Shown: positions 44,047 through 52,185 of the stretch, one piece after another | How the letters are laid out: each line of letters opens with the position of its first letter | Position numbering within the stretch: position 1 is the first letter of the stretch | The notes under the pieces: model-generated | Database searches by the model: none | What the model saw: the letters and a program-made list of their open reading frames with translations, nothing else | What the model was told of the DNA's origin: nothing | Program-made: the position numbers and the translations under genes | Assembly: GCA_001563335.1 (NCBI GenBank) | Contig: LRSL01000089.1 | Span: 1 to 52,185, forward strand | Length of the DNA: 52,185 nt | Reading direction: 5' to 3' | Source: Candidatus Thorarchaeota archaeon SMTZ1-45 | GTDB taxonomy: Archaea; Asgardarchaeota; Thorarchaeia; Thorarchaeales; Thorarchaeaceae

Positions 44047-45336
44047 TTGGATGTATCATTTTCAGCAAAACAGATTGCTCCGTCTGCAACACTGGCCATA
44101 AACGAACTAATCGCAACTATCAGAGCTGGTGGTGAAAAAGTCTATCACATGGGCTTTGGAGAGTCACCATTTCCAGTACATTCCCGTGTTCGCAAAGCGC
44201 TCTGTGATAACTCCTGGCGGCAGAGATATCTTCCAACTCAAGGCATAATCGAACTAAGAGAACAGATATCGGGATTTTATCAGAAGATGTTTGACCTACA
44301 GTACTCTCAGGAGCAGATTGTCATTGGTCCTGGTAGCAAGCCACTCATGTTTGCAGCCCTTACAGCTCTTGATGGTCCAATTTTCCTTCCAGCACCCTCA
44401 TGGGTCAGTTACCAGCATATGGGTCGGTTTCTCTCACGAGATGTACATCACATTGTGACCCTCTCAATGAACTCCTATCGTTTAGAACCTGATTTACTGG
44501 AGTTGGCAATCAGAGCTCACTCCCCAGATCGTGACCAGCAGAAAGTGTTAGTTTTGAACTATCCATGTAATCCGACTGGACACACCTTTTCATCTAAGGA
44601 GTTGAAAGAGCTCGCAGATGTTGCTCGTGAGTATAATGCTGTTGTCGTTTCTGATGAGATCTATGCATTAACACATTTTCGGGACCAAGAACACCATAGT
44701 ATAGCAGAGTTCTATCCAGAGGGCACGCTCGTCACTGGTGGTCTCTCAAAGGATAGGTCTCTTGGTGGTTATCGGTTAGGCGCACTCCTGCTCCCTCCAG
44801 ATGAGAAACAACTTCTACGAAGTATTCTCGCTGTTGGGAGTGAACTCTGGTCAAGCGTATCTGCTCCTATTCAGTATGCTGGAATCGAAGCATATCGCAC
44901 AGATACAGAGCTTGTTGACTATATTGAGGACTGCGCTGTTGTGCACGAGCTGGTCACAAGATACGCCTACAAGAGAATTCACAACATGGGTGTTTCGTGT
45001 CCTTACCCACAAGGAGCCTTCTATCTGTTTCCTGATTGGAACAGTCAGAGAGAGGCACTTCAAAAGAAGGGAGTGACAACCTCTAATGAACTGGCCAAAC
45101 ACCTCCTCAAGAACTGGTTTTTAGCAAGTCTACCCGGTGTGGAGTTCGGTATGCCTCCTGACGATCTTTCCTTACGTCTTGCTACTGTTGACTATGATGG
45201 CGCTTCAGCATACAAAGCTTTTCAGAAAAGACGAAAATCTGCTATCAAGGACCCAGAGTCTTTCGTCTTGTCTATTGCGCCTTCGGTTGTAGAGGGGTGT
45301 AATCAGCTTGAACGGTTTACTGCAGAGCTTGACTAA
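44047..45336 (+). CDS. PLP-dependent aminotransferase, class I/II (operon with BKACE)
   Basis: Fold-type I aminotransferase of 429 residues: YHMGFGESPFPVH, YLPTQGIIELREQIS, VIGPGSKPLMFAAL (phosphate cup), LNYPCNPTGHTFS, VVSDEIYAL and the Schiff-base Lys in TGGLSKDRSLGGYRLG. Longer than the one at 34117 and only distantly related. The start is TTG 44047 with GGAGGT nine bases upstream. It is followed 22 bp later by a 3-keto-5-aminohexanoate cleavage-family gene, so it may supply or remove the amino group of that pathway. Confidence 0.9.
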   Translation: MDVSFSAKQIAPSATLAINELIATIRAGGEKVYHMGFGESPFPVHSRVRKALCDNSWRQRYLPTQGIIELREQISGFYQKMFDLQYSQEQIVIGPGSKPLMFAALTALDGPIFLPAPSWVSYQHMGRFLSRDVHHIVTLSMNSYRLEPDLLELAIRAHSPDRDQQKVLVLNYPCNPTGHTFSSKELKELADVAREYNAVVVSDEIYALTHFRDQEHHSIAEFYPEGTLVTGGLSKDRSLGGYRLGALLLPPDEKQLLRSILAVGSELWSSVSAPIQYAGIEAYRTDTELVDYIEDCAVVHELVTRYAYKRIHNMGVSCPYPQGAFYLFPDWNSQREALQKKGVTTSNELAKHLLKNWFLASLPGVEFGMPPDDLSLRLATVDYDGASAYKAFQKRRKSAIKDPESFVLSIAPSVVEGCNQLERFTAELD

Positions 45337-45358
45337 TGCAAAGGAGGAGATGGTACGG

Positions 45359-46177
45359 ATGGAGAAGCTCATAATCACAGTTGCACCAACTGGTTCTGTT
45401 CCAACCAAGAAGGACACCCCTCATCTACCGGTGACACCAGATGAGATTGTTGAAACTGCCTATTTGTGTGCGCAGGAAGGAGCATCGATTATTCACGTTC
45501 ACTGCCGAGATGAGAATGAGAAACCCACCTCTGACTCTAGCCTCTTCGAAGAAATCGTGAGGAAGATCCGGAAGCGAACCAACCTGCTAGTCATGGTATC
45601 AACAAGCGGGGTTGCGGGATGTTCTGATGAGGAACGTGCTGAGCCGTTGAGAACCAACCCCGAACTGGCTAGTCTGACCACAGGGTCTCTCAACTTCACG
45701 GGTCGAAAACCTCCAGTGGTGTATAGGAACTCTTGGGAAACCATCACATACCTTGCTCAACGAATGCGTGACCTAAAGATCAAACCAGAAATGGAGGCAT
45801 TTGACGTGGGCTTCATACCACAAGGTATCATGCTCATCAAGGAGGGTATAGTTTCAGAACCACCACTCTTTCAACTTGTCATGGGTGTTGGTGGGGGGAT
45901 TCCAGCCACTATTGACAACCTACTGCATATGCGAGCACAACTCCCAAAGAATGCAGTCTTCACTGTGGCAGGGATCGGAAGGACACAGGTTGACATGACA
46001 ACCATGTCTATTTTGATGGGCGGCCATGTCAGGGTCGGGCTTGAAGACAATATCTACCTTACAAAGGGTCAACTCGCCCCTAACGAGGACTTTGTAGTCC
46101 GAACACGTCAAATTGCTGAATCTCTTGGCAGAAAAGTTGCTTCTCCAGACGATGCACGGGTCATTCTTGGATTATAA
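45359..46177 (+). CDS. Beta-keto acid cleavage enzyme (BKACE, DUF849)
   Basis: TIM-barrel zinc enzyme of the BKACE family, which joins a beta-keto acid with acetyl-CoA to give acetoacetate and a CoA ester; the founder is the 3-keto-5-aminohexanoate cleavage enzyme of lysine fermentation. Family marks: ITVAPTG start, the zinc HVH at residues 46-48 in IIHVHCRD, PEMEAFDVGF, and VRVGLEDNIYLTKGQLA near the end. Substrate may differ among members. ATG 45359 is chosen with AAGGAGGAG upstream; a frame start at 45308 would overlap the aminotransferase gene. Confidence 0.9.
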   Translation: MEKLIITVAPTGSVPTKKDTPHLPVTPDEIVETAYLCAQEGASIIHVHCRDENEKPTSDSSLFEEIVRKIRKRTNLLVMVSTSGVAGCSDEERAEPLRTNPELASLTTGSLNFTGRKPPVVYRNSWETITYLAQRMRDLKIKPEMEAFDVGFIPQGIMLIKEGIVSEPPLFQLVMGVGGGIPATIDNLLHMRAQLPKNAVFTVAGIGRTQVDMTTMSILMGGHVRVGLEDNIYLTKGQLAPNEDFVVRTRQIAESLGRKVASPDDARVILGL

Positions 46178-46194
46178 CCCCTACAAATCAAACT

Positions 46195-47790
46195 CTATCT
46201 GAATGAGCTTAGGAATGACTGCACCCAAGCTGCTTCTCTGTACTGTTTCACTTTTATCGCCTCAGCCAACTCACTCTGTCTTAGAGCCGCTGTAAATGTA
46301 TCTGATCCGGTCTCCATATTGAGGATTGACCTTATGGACTTCACGAGATCTTCATCAAACGGTGGTTTGAGGTGGGATGACGCTAGTCTGAGGTGTTCAA
46401 TCAATCTCTCCCTAGCTCTATTCTCCCTTCGTCGCCAGTAGTAGCTATAACCCCTGCTACCCTGATGCTGCCATCTCTTGAGCTCTCTTCCGAGTCTTTC
46501 GAACCTTTTTGCAAAGTACTGATGAACTTCCTGCATACTAGCCACACCAGAGATGCCTAACATCCTTGTGAGTGCAGGCTTTGAAGGTCTGTCATATCCA
46601 ATGCGCTTGATAACGATGGGTGCTTTTGCCCTGATGACTGCCTCCCCCTCACTCCCCAGTTCTGACAGTGCAAGAACACTCGCTCGAACTACTGGTCTGC
46701 TACTGTTTACAACATAGGGAGATATCAGTCCAACAAGGTCTGGTAACTCTTGTTTTGACAGTGCCTGAATTACCGCCGCTCTGGTTGTATTTCCATCATG
46801 TTTTAGCAGCTCGATTAGAGTTTCCTTACACCTCGGAGAGTAGATTCCACCTAGCGCCTCTACCATAGCCTCTCCTTCCTTTGAGAGGTATCGACCTCGA
46901 GGTGTAGCTAGTTCCTTCAACATCTCGATGGACGACTCATGGCCGACTCTCCCAATAGCCTCAGCCATAGAAATCCTGACCTTTGTACTCTGTTCAAGAG
47001 GAAGACGATGATGGAGGAATGGCAAGACCCTAGAGTCACCTGTTCGACCAAGAGCCCTTGCTGCAGTGCTACGATTTCCGGGTACCTTGTATAATGCAAG
47101 CCTTACTGCGTTAGCCAAGATGTCTGCAGTGGCCTTGGTGCATCTGCTCTTGAAGACTGGACTGCTCCCAAGTGTCCTGTATCTCTTGTCCATGTCCACC
47201 TCATCAGCCAATTCCCCTGTGATCTTCTTCACAGCATTGGCTGCACTGTCTGATATCCGTTCATCCAACCAGGTTCTTCGACGCCAGCGATAGTATCCAT
47301 ATTGGCTCTGGGAATCATGAGGCTTGGACCCATCAGTCATGAGTATCTGGAATCCGTAATATGTTCCAAGTACATCAATCCTCGAGGGACTTCCTTCCAA
47401 CTGCTCTAACTCTCGTTTGCGTGCTTTGATGACCTCTTTGACTAGTATGACATAGGGCGTCATGGTCATGGCATCAATATCTATGAAATATGTGTGCTTG
47501 TTCTCAATCTGCTCTCTCAGAACATCCATCGCATGATGGACTGTGTTTGCCCTGACCTGACGGAGATTGCCGCCCTCCAGTGATTCAAACTCCTTGAAGA
47601 CATCAGAGTCTGACCCACCGACTGCATCCAGTTGCAGGAGGGCGACCACAGCATCCCGCGCCTTCCCATCAGGGCGAACCTGCTTTAAGCGGCGTAAGAG
47701 TGCTTCCCAACCCTCAGTCTTGATGAATTCGTCAGCTCGTTTCTTTAACTCAGAATATTGCCTTCTTGTGGCAAGATCTACAATCGTCAT
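46195..47790 (-). CDS. HEAT-repeat protein
   Basis: A 531-residue helical protein. Residues about 210-400 contain five to six PBS-lyase/HEAT-type repeats, for example RSTAARALGRTGDSRVLPFLHHRL, KVRISMAEAIGRVGHESSIEML and TTRAAVIQALSKQELPDLVGLI. The flanking regions are helical and charged, with KRADEFIKTEGWEALLRRLKQV at the start. HEAT repeats bind proteins or nucleic acids; the partner is unknown. ATG 47790 is used. The gene is convergent with the BKACE gene, 17 bp apart. Confidence 0.82.
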   Translation of the reverse strand: MTIVDLATRRQYSELKKRADEFIKTEGWEALLRRLKQVRPDGKARDAVVALLQLDAVGGSDSDVFKEFESLEGGNLRQVRANTVHHAMDVLREQIENKHTYFIDIDAMTMTPYVILVKEVIKARKRELEQLEGSPSRIDVLGTYYGFQILMTDGSKPHDSQSQYGYYRWRRRTWLDERISDSAANAVKKITGELADEVDMDKRYRTLGSSPVFKSRCTKATADILANAVRLALYKVPGNRSTAARALGRTGDSRVLPFLHHRLPLEQSTKVRISMAEAIGRVGHESSIEMLKELATPRGRYLSKEGEAMVEALGGIYSPRCKETLIELLKHDGNTTRAAVIQALSKQELPDLVGLISPYVVNSSRPVVRASVLALSELGSEGEAVIRAKAPIVIKRIGYDRPSKPALTRMLGISGVASMQEVHQYFAKRFERLGRELKRWQHQGSRGYSYYWRRRENRARERLIEHLRLASSHLKPPFDEDLVKSIRSILNMETGSDTFTAALRQSELAEAIKVKQYREAAWVQSFLSSFR

Positions 47791-47817
47791 CCATCATAAC
47801 TCCCTAGCTAACCTAGA

Positions 47818-47946
47818 TCATGCAATATGGTTAATGACCCATAGCCGCATGAAATTTCTGTGTTCCACCCTTCCCTTGCCAGTGTCACCACCATCCAGCA
47901 TTTTCGAGAAAATGCTAAACTTAGCAAGAGCTTTGTCAATGTTCAT
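47818..47946 (-). CDS. Small 42-residue coupled reading frame
   Basis: Begins at an ATG that overlaps the TGA of the preceding frame (ATGA) and encodes a basic peptide starting MNIDKALAKFSIFSKMLDGG. No SD of its own; expression would depend on coupling. I do not recognise it, and it could be chance. Confidence 0.35.
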   Translation of the reverse strand: MNIDKALAKFSIFSKMLDGGDTGKGRVEHRNFMRLWVINHIA

Positions 47947-48239
47947 CGGAATAGAATCCCTCCTGAAGACCTGGCTTCTTTCTCCTGTACTAGTGTTGAG
48001 TCATCACCTTCAACAACAGAGAGTGTTTCCACAGTTCTTACCACGACGGGGTCATCATCACTCATCCCAAGTTCGTCACCGAACCTGAGAAAGTCCAACT
48101 GGACAAAGTGAACCACCGCGGACTCTCCAGAACCTGATGTTGGTTTTTTCTTGGAGAGTAAGGACTTCCCTTGAGAAGACTTCTTCCTTTGGGCTTTTGG
48201 TCGCACACATTGAACCTCGTTCAAAGTCCTAGTCCACAT
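47943..48239 (-). CDS. Hypothetical basic/acidic small protein
   Basis: Up to 98 residues: a Lys/Ser-rich N-terminal part (RPKAQRKKSSQGKSLLSKKK) and a more folded acidic C-terminal part (VHFVQLDFLRFGDELGMSDDD and following). No family recognised. Support for a real gene: a TATA-like TTAATATA on the minus strand about 35 bp before ATG 48239, and an ATGA overlap with a second small frame. The start could also be the internal GTG before RPKAQ. This fills most of the gap between the HEAT-repeat gene and the GNAT gene. Confidence 0.5.
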   Translation of the reverse strand: MWTRTLNEVQCVRPKAQRKKSSQGKSLLSKKKPTSGSGESAVVHFVQLDFLRFGDELGMSDDDPVVVRTVETLSVVEGDDSTLVQEKEARSSGGILFR

Positions 48240-48307
48240 ACCTAGTCCCCTAGATTTGTCAGACTGGTGGGTATATTAACTGCACATTTCCCCTTCCAAA
48301 GCTAAAA

Positions 48308-48331
48308 AAGTTAGAACACGTGTTCTAACTT
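48308..48331. promoter_or_regulatory. 24-bp perfect palindrome (operator or terminator)
   Basis: Each half reads AAGTTAGAACAC on its own strand; the palindrome is perfect over 24 bp. On the minus strand it is followed by six T and lies about 38 bases after the GNAT stop, so it could be a terminator. It also lies about 70 bp upstream of the small gene at 48239 and could be an operator. Confidence 0.65.
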
Positions 48332-48368
48332 ACTCTCTTTATAATTGTACTCAGAAAATAAAAATGAC

Positions 48369-49625
48369 TTAGTAATAGGGGTCGACAATTGCCTCCAGAC
48401 GTGGAAATAGTGTTCTGACTAGAGGTCGCATCTCTGCAGCACATTGAACATCTGGTTCATGGCCCGTGAGGTCATCAAGAGTCTCGTATCCCATCAATAG
48501 TCTTGTCAAGGAATCAATTGGTATCCTGAGGTTGTAGTTCATTGGATTCTTCTCATCACTCTCGGTTATCCCCTTGAACACACCTCTCTCAAAGGAGAGT
48601 GAATAACCCTCTTTGTAGGTTGTGATCGTTAGTTCTCCAGTGAAGCCATTAAACTCAGTATCCCTCAAACGATCTGAGAAGAGGGGGCTGATGGTCTCAA
48701 TGAATCGCGATATGGATGGGATCTTGACATACCATGCATATCTCCCAATCTCCATCACCTGCACACGTGCACTCACATACTCTCTCACTCTCTTCTGATT
48801 TGGTGGTGCTACTCTGACTGGAATCTCACCCCACTCTTGAGCCCTGGTTAAGGCAAAGCGCATGACAGCATCCGCATGTTGATGGTTGTCCAAATACAGC
48901 TCTACGATATCCAGCCTACTCTCCCACCGAGCAAGGTAGAACACACCTGCTGTCTTCCCCTTCTCCTTTACAAGGTAGAAGAAGAACGCCTCTTGCTCAT
49001 CAGAAGAGGTCTCATAAATGAGGTAAGCTGCATCCTCTGGCCTTAACTTTCGAGTCCAGGTTCTCCAAGGTAGGTGGTTCTCTCGGAAGCTCAGGAACTC
49101 TTTGAAGTTACGAGAAGTCACCGCCTTGAAGGTGACAGGTTCCCTCTCACCCTCAGGGATTTTAGGAATGAGGCTGGGGTTGACAGCGTAGCCACCTCCC
49201 AAACGTGCAGCATACTCGTACCCGAAGTTTCGGTAGAAGTAAGGTATCCCAGCAATGGTCTGGATCACAGGATGAAGCTGAGCCGCGCGTTCCTCAAACT
49301 TTTCATTGAGAAGGTGGATATGTCCTCTGTATCTGTAGGCATTCAGCGTGCCCACCGCCTCCATCTCAACAGAAGGGACTTCAATCCCATCGAGGGTCCA
49401 TGCGTTCTGCAGAAGCATGACACAAGATACAACCTCTCCTGAGTTGGGGTTCTCAATTATGAAACAGTCCTCCCAAGAGAACCGAGGGTAGCGTTCTAGC
49501 ATCACTCGGAGTTGATCTATTACCCCCTCCCCATGGACACCCTTGAAGTGCTCCAGGAGCGCTGGGATGTCATCTCTACTTGCATTCCGCATGACGAGGC
49601 CATCACCTAGGTACTCAGGTTTCAT
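48369..49625 (-). CDS. GNAT-family N-acetyltransferase, Eis-like two-domain form
   Basis: A 418-residue acetyltransferase. The N-terminal GNAT domain has LVMRNASRDDIPALLEHF, PSVEMEAVGTLNAYRYRGHI (acetyl-CoA binding, RxxGxI-like) and GIPYFYRNFGYEYA. A second GNAT-like region and a C-terminal sterol-carrier-like region complete the Eis type. Acts on amines of unknown identity. ATG 49625. Confidence 0.83.
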   Translation of the reverse strand: MKPEYLGDGLVMRNASRDDIPALLEHFKGVHGEGVIDQLRVMLERYPRFSWEDCFIIENPNSGEVVSCVMLLQNAWTLDGIEVPSVEMEAVGTLNAYRYRGHIHLLNEKFEERAAQLHPVIQTIAGIPYFYRNFGYEYAARLGGGYAVNPSLIPKIPEGEREPVTFKAVTSRNFKEFLSFRENHLPWRTWTRKLRPEDAAYLIYETSSDEQEAFFFYLVKEKGKTAGVFYLARWESRLDIVELYLDNHQHADAVMRFALTRAQEWGEIPVRVAPPNQKRVREYVSARVQVMEIGRYAWYVKIPSISRFIETISPLFSDRLRDTEFNGFTGELTITTYKEGYSLSFERGVFKGITESDEKNPMNYNLRIPIDSLTRLLMGYETLDDLTGHEPDVQCAAEMRPLVRTLFPRLEAIVDPYY

Positions 49626-49651
49626 GATAGTAGAAGAAGAGGATTGGCTTC

Positions 49652-50461
49652 TTATAACTTGTCAAAATCATGGAGCGCTCTAATCACATCAACAGTGGTA
49701 ATACCTGTGAATTCATCCCCATCATTAGAGATCCAGCTACCATCTGGTTCTTGTATACTCTCTAATGTACTAATGGCTTTTGAAACTAATTCATCATCCA
49801 CGCCCAGTCCAATATCTCTTAGGCAACGAAGTAACCAAGCAAGGTCTGTCCCATCATGCTCATTCGGTGCGAATTGTACTCTCACTCCTGATAGTAGGTT
49901 TTTGAAGACGTCCGACTCTGGTCCTGGATGGTAGTTGAACATCACCAGTGCATCCCAGCTCGCATAGAGGTATCCCCGAATAAGACCAGACGACTTCATG
50001 TGTTGCATTAGGAACTCCGCTGGGCAACCCTTCGTTCCAGGTGGTTCAGCTCGACCAAAACGGATGAACCAATGAGCACAGCACGCTGTCAACCAAGTAC
50101 GTGTATTGAGTTCACTGGGCATCATGAATGGAGGTGGCTCGAAACCTCTGACCTCCTCAATCTCATCCCATCCTCCGTCATTTTGTTGATGCTTAAGAAG
50201 GAAATCGAATGTCTTATCGACAAGTGGTCCCTTTCGAAATGAGAAGTCATCAAGCCAACCAACAATATTCAAGGTTGATGTTATACTGCTCACATCTTGT
50301 TTCCAGAAGGCAAAACCTCCATCAGACTTCCTCATGTTCTCTATTTTGCCTAGGACATGCCTACTGGGTTTCCTATTCTCTAGAATAGCCTCAAGCCTGG
50401 CATTCAGTATCTCATCACCTAGACTCTCCACAAATGTTGATGCCTTTCTCACGTCGACCAA
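49652..50461 (-). CDS. Prenyltransferase/terpene-cyclase-like alpha-toroid protein
   Basis: A 269-residue helical protein with repeats of the squalene-hopene cyclase/prenyltransferase beta-subunit type: MRKSDGGFAFW, LKHQQNDGGWDE and SIQEPDGSWISNDGDEFTGITTVDVIRAL, with QxxDGxW marks. The cyclase DxDD motif is not seen and the length is less than half that of a cyclase, so catalysis is not assured. The start is TTG 50461 or GTG 50452. 26 bp upstream of the GNAT gene on the same strand, probably one operon. Confidence 0.8.
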   Translation of the reverse strand: MVDVRKASTFVESLGDEILNARLEAILENRKPSRHVLGKIENMRKSDGGFAFWKQDVSSITSTLNIVGWLDDFSFRKGPLVDKTFDFLLKHQQNDGGWDEIEEVRGFEPPPFMMPSELNTRTWLTACCAHWFIRFGRAEPPGTKGCPAEFLMQHMKSSGLIRGYLYASWDALVMFNYHPGPESDVFKNLLSGVRVQFAPNEHDGTDLAWLLRCLRDIGLGVDDELVSKAISTLESIQEPDGSWISNDGDEFTGITTVDVIRALHDFDKL

Positions 50462-50589
50462 GGAAAGTACCCCTTCCTTTACACAAATCCTGTTTTGAAA
50501 TACGCCTCACAGCCTTTGAAATTAATGTTTCAATGCATATGTAAAAGTGGAAGCCTCTTATGTCATTGGGAGTCTTTTTGTACAGTAAG

Positions 50590-50985
50590 ATGTCATTTGA
50601 GATACACACAGAAGGATCTTGCATTGGAAAACGTGGTAGTTGGTCCTATAGAGTTGAACATAGGCACAGTGAGTCTGTTGTTGCAACCCTCCATTCTGAT
50701 TCTGGTGAAGCATCTGGTACAACCGACATTCAGATGAAGCTGATGGCTATACTCAAGGCGCTGGCTTTTGTCAGATCGATTGTTTCTGACGAACTCATCA
50801 TCATCAAGTCTGACTGTGCCCTTTGTATCAAGTGCATAACTAGGGAGTTCGACTGTACCAGCGATGATGCCTTCAAGAGGGACAAAGTGACGAGAGGGTT
50901 TGTGCAATATCTTCAGGAGATCTGGTGGAAGATGAGCGGACTAAATGTGCAGTTCGAGTGCAGCACTGATTCAGTCCCCCTGTGA
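50590..50985 (+). CDS. RNase H-fold protein with altered catalytic residues
   Basis: A 131-residue single domain similar to RNase HI: FEIHTEGSCIGKRGSWSYRV (normally YTDGSCxGN), TTDIQMKLMAILKAL (normally TxNRMELMAAIxAL), and ELIIIKSDCALCIKCI (SDSxxVVxxI). Of the acidic active-site residues the first Asp is Glu8, the Glu is Lys50 and the next Asp is kept as Asp75. With Lys in the metal site, RNase H cleavage is unlikely, and it may bind nucleic acid only. ATG 50590 fits the family start; ATG 50560 is an alternative. Confidence 0.75.
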   Translation: MSFEIHTEGSCIGKRGSWSYRVEHRHSESVVATLHSDSGEASGTTDIQMKLMAILKALAFVRSIVSDELIIIKSDCALCIKCITREFDCTSDDAFKRDKVTRGFVQYLQEIWWKMSGLNVQFECSTDSVPL

Positions 50986-51014
50986 AAAATCAATTGGCGA
51001 AGGAGGAGACCATA

Positions 51015-51893
51015 TCATCCCTTAAGAAATTCATGCAGCAGTTTCAGATACTCGTCCATTCTTGTTATCGAGGGCATGTGCCCCTCCTCAAGGAAGACAT
51101 GTGTTCTTGCGTTTGGATACATCCTGTCAAGAGCCTCAGAAGATCCTTCAAGTACTCCCGGATCATCCCTCGACTTGATTATCAACACCTTTGTGTCCCA
51201 CTGACTTGTGCTCTCTGGAGTGAACTGATGGTTCAACTGGAAGTCAATCAACCCCTCAAAATGACAGACAAGTTCCTTCTTTGTGTACAATCCACGTACA
51301 AATAACTCGTCGACCAGCGATTCGTAGACAGTCCTTTGGTCCTCCTCGATTCCTTCAAGCATTCGTTTGAACGCCCTCTTCGCAATCTGCGTGACCAATC
51401 TCCCGGGTAAAATTCGAATCAGACCGAGCCTTCTCTTCAGTAGCTTGACCACGCTGGGGTCGTCAGATATAGTTCCAGTGTTTGCTATGATTGCATGACT
51501 GACTCGCTGAGGAACAATGTGGAGAATGCTCTGAAGGACAATGCCCCCATAGGAACTCCCGATGATCGAGAACCTGTCAATCTGCTCATGGTCTAGAATG
51601 GATAGGACTCCTCTTACAAGCACATTCATGCTCCCAGTTGTGGGGTAGGATGGCGCGATGATTCTATAGTCTTTCTCAAGCTGCTCCAAGAGTTGCCATC
51701 CGATGCTTGGATGACGGAGACCTCCAGGGAGCATGACTAGGGTCTGCTTATCCGTTCCACAGTCAAGATACTCCCAAACATGCGTATTGACAGTGATGGT
51801 CTTGGGTATGTGAGTTTCTCTGAATCGCCAGATTTGTTCTCTCATGGACTGAGAGACCTCTGAGAATACTCTCTCGAACGTTTCATCTGACAT
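51015..51893 (-). CDS. Alpha/beta hydrolase
   Basis: A 292-residue serine hydrolase: LVMLPGGLRHPSIGW (oxyanion region), nucleophile elbow IIGSSYGGIV (Ser114), acid Asp in IIKSRDDPGV and base His in FLEEGHMPSI. This resembles lysophospholipase/maspardin-like hydrolases; the substrate is unknown. ATG 51893 has AGGAGG nine bases upstream; TTG 51896 is a codon earlier. Convergent with the RNase H-like gene, 29 bp apart. Confidence 0.88.
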   Translation of the reverse strand: MSDETFERVFSEVSQSMREQIWRFRETHIPKTITVNTHVWEYLDCGTDKQTLVMLPGGLRHPSIGWQLLEQLEKDYRIIAPSYPTTGSMNVLVRGVLSILDHEQIDRFSIIGSSYGGIVLQSILHIVPQRVSHAIIANTGTISDDPSVVKLLKRRLGLIRILPGRLVTQIAKRAFKRMLEGIEEDQRTVYESLVDELFVRGLYTKKELVCHFEGLIDFQLNHQFTPESTSQWDTKVLIIKSRDDPGVLEGSSEALDRMYPNARTHVFLEEGHMPSITRMDEYLKLLHEFLKG

Positions 51894-52015
51894 CAACTAT
51901 TCCCTCCTGAATCCAGAAATCATCGACAAGCGACGTTTCCTGATTTCCGCAGATAACGCTTCTTGTATCAGCATATTGAGCAGTCTACACTTGTCACTAT
52001 TGTGGCGTAGTAGTG

Positions 52016-52185
52016 TTATTCTTCTCTCATTTTTTGCTTTGAAAAGAAAGATATCAAATATCCATCTGGATCCTTGAAAGTGAACTCCCTGTCTCCCCAT
52101 GGCTTGTTTTCAATATCATCTATGATTTCTAAGTTGCCTTGGTATCTCTCGTATAGTATGTCCACGTCTTCGACTCGAATATAGA
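52016..52185 (-). CDS. VOC-family protein, C-terminal part (truncated by window edge)
   Basis: The frame is open to the right edge. The visible 55 residues read YIRVEDVDILYERYQG, then WGDREFTFKDPDGYLISFFSK, the last strand pair of a vicinal-oxygen-chelate domain with a D-P-(D/E)-G turn. The usual metal-binding Glu at the end is replaced by Ser (LISFFS). The start is outside the window. Confidence 0.75.
   Translation of the reverse strand, partial: YIRVEDVDILYERYQGNLEIIDDIENKPWGDREFTFKDPDGYLISFFSKQKMREE

Noticed and set aside
51897..52100. 67-codon minus-strand frame upstream of the terminal hydrolase
   Set aside because: It overlaps the end of the truncated VOC gene in another frame. The VOC frame shows a real family motif (FTFKDPDGY).

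Overview
The window is archaeal chromosome, most likely from an Asgard archaeon of the Thorarchaeota type (inference). Promoters have archaeal TATA elements, and TTG/GTG starts behind Shine-Dalgarno (SD) sequences are common. Genes are short, dense and often divergent. The surface carries beta-propeller, kelch and Ig-like proteins rather than bacterial envelope components. A 1656-residue membrane protein ends in a cytosolic longin/roadblock-like domain of a kind I associate with Asgard genomes. No rRNA, tRNA, CRISPR array, replication gene or recognisable transposase gene was seen.

Layout. 1-11 kb holds mainly stand-alone enzymes: aldo/keto reductase with a divergent PadR regulator, two metallo-beta-lactamase-fold hydrolases, an SDR protein, a VOC protein, an SBBP propeller protein, a methyltransferase, a DUF362 protein, an AAC(3)-type acetyltransferase and MsrB. 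11.6-20.9 kb holds an SGNH hydrolase gene interrupted by a 208-bp structured insert, a PaaI thioesterase, an OmpL47/Ig surface protein with a His-rich tail, a MutY-like protein missing its catalytic segment, an SF2 helicase, a coupled racemase-M19 dipeptidase pair and a haloalkane dehalogenase-like protein. 21-27.3 kb holds small regulators, a TetR-membrane protein-flavodoxin operon with two operator sites, two methyltransferases and a second flavodoxin.

The most unusual region is 27.3-33.7 kb. Two paralogous modules each combine a small HTH protein with a CGTC-x5-C motif, a membrane-anchored beta-propeller gene that starts inside the 3' end of the HTH gene, and a kelch-repeat surface protein. 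The HTH and propeller genes overlap in the same way in both copies, with the SD inside the conserved RRLKW codons. The promoters share a TTAAC...GCAAT element and the kelch genes share a GAGAGAG terminator hairpin. I propose this as an undescribed surface-sensor/regulator module. One copy appears to start at ACG where the other has ATG.

33.7-52.2 kb holds a GYD protein, two aminotransferases (one in an operon with a BKACE/DUF849 enzyme), the giant receptor-like protein, a secreted superoxide reductase-fold protein, a hydrolase-MFS transporter pair, HEAT-repeat, GNAT and prenyltransferase-like proteins, an RNase H-like protein with altered catalytic residues, another hydrolase, and a truncated VOC gene at the edge. 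Several genes carry lesions or rearrangements visible by eye: a 24-bp in-frame duplication in the aldo/keto reductase, the SGNH interruption, the MutY deletion and the RNase H substitutions.
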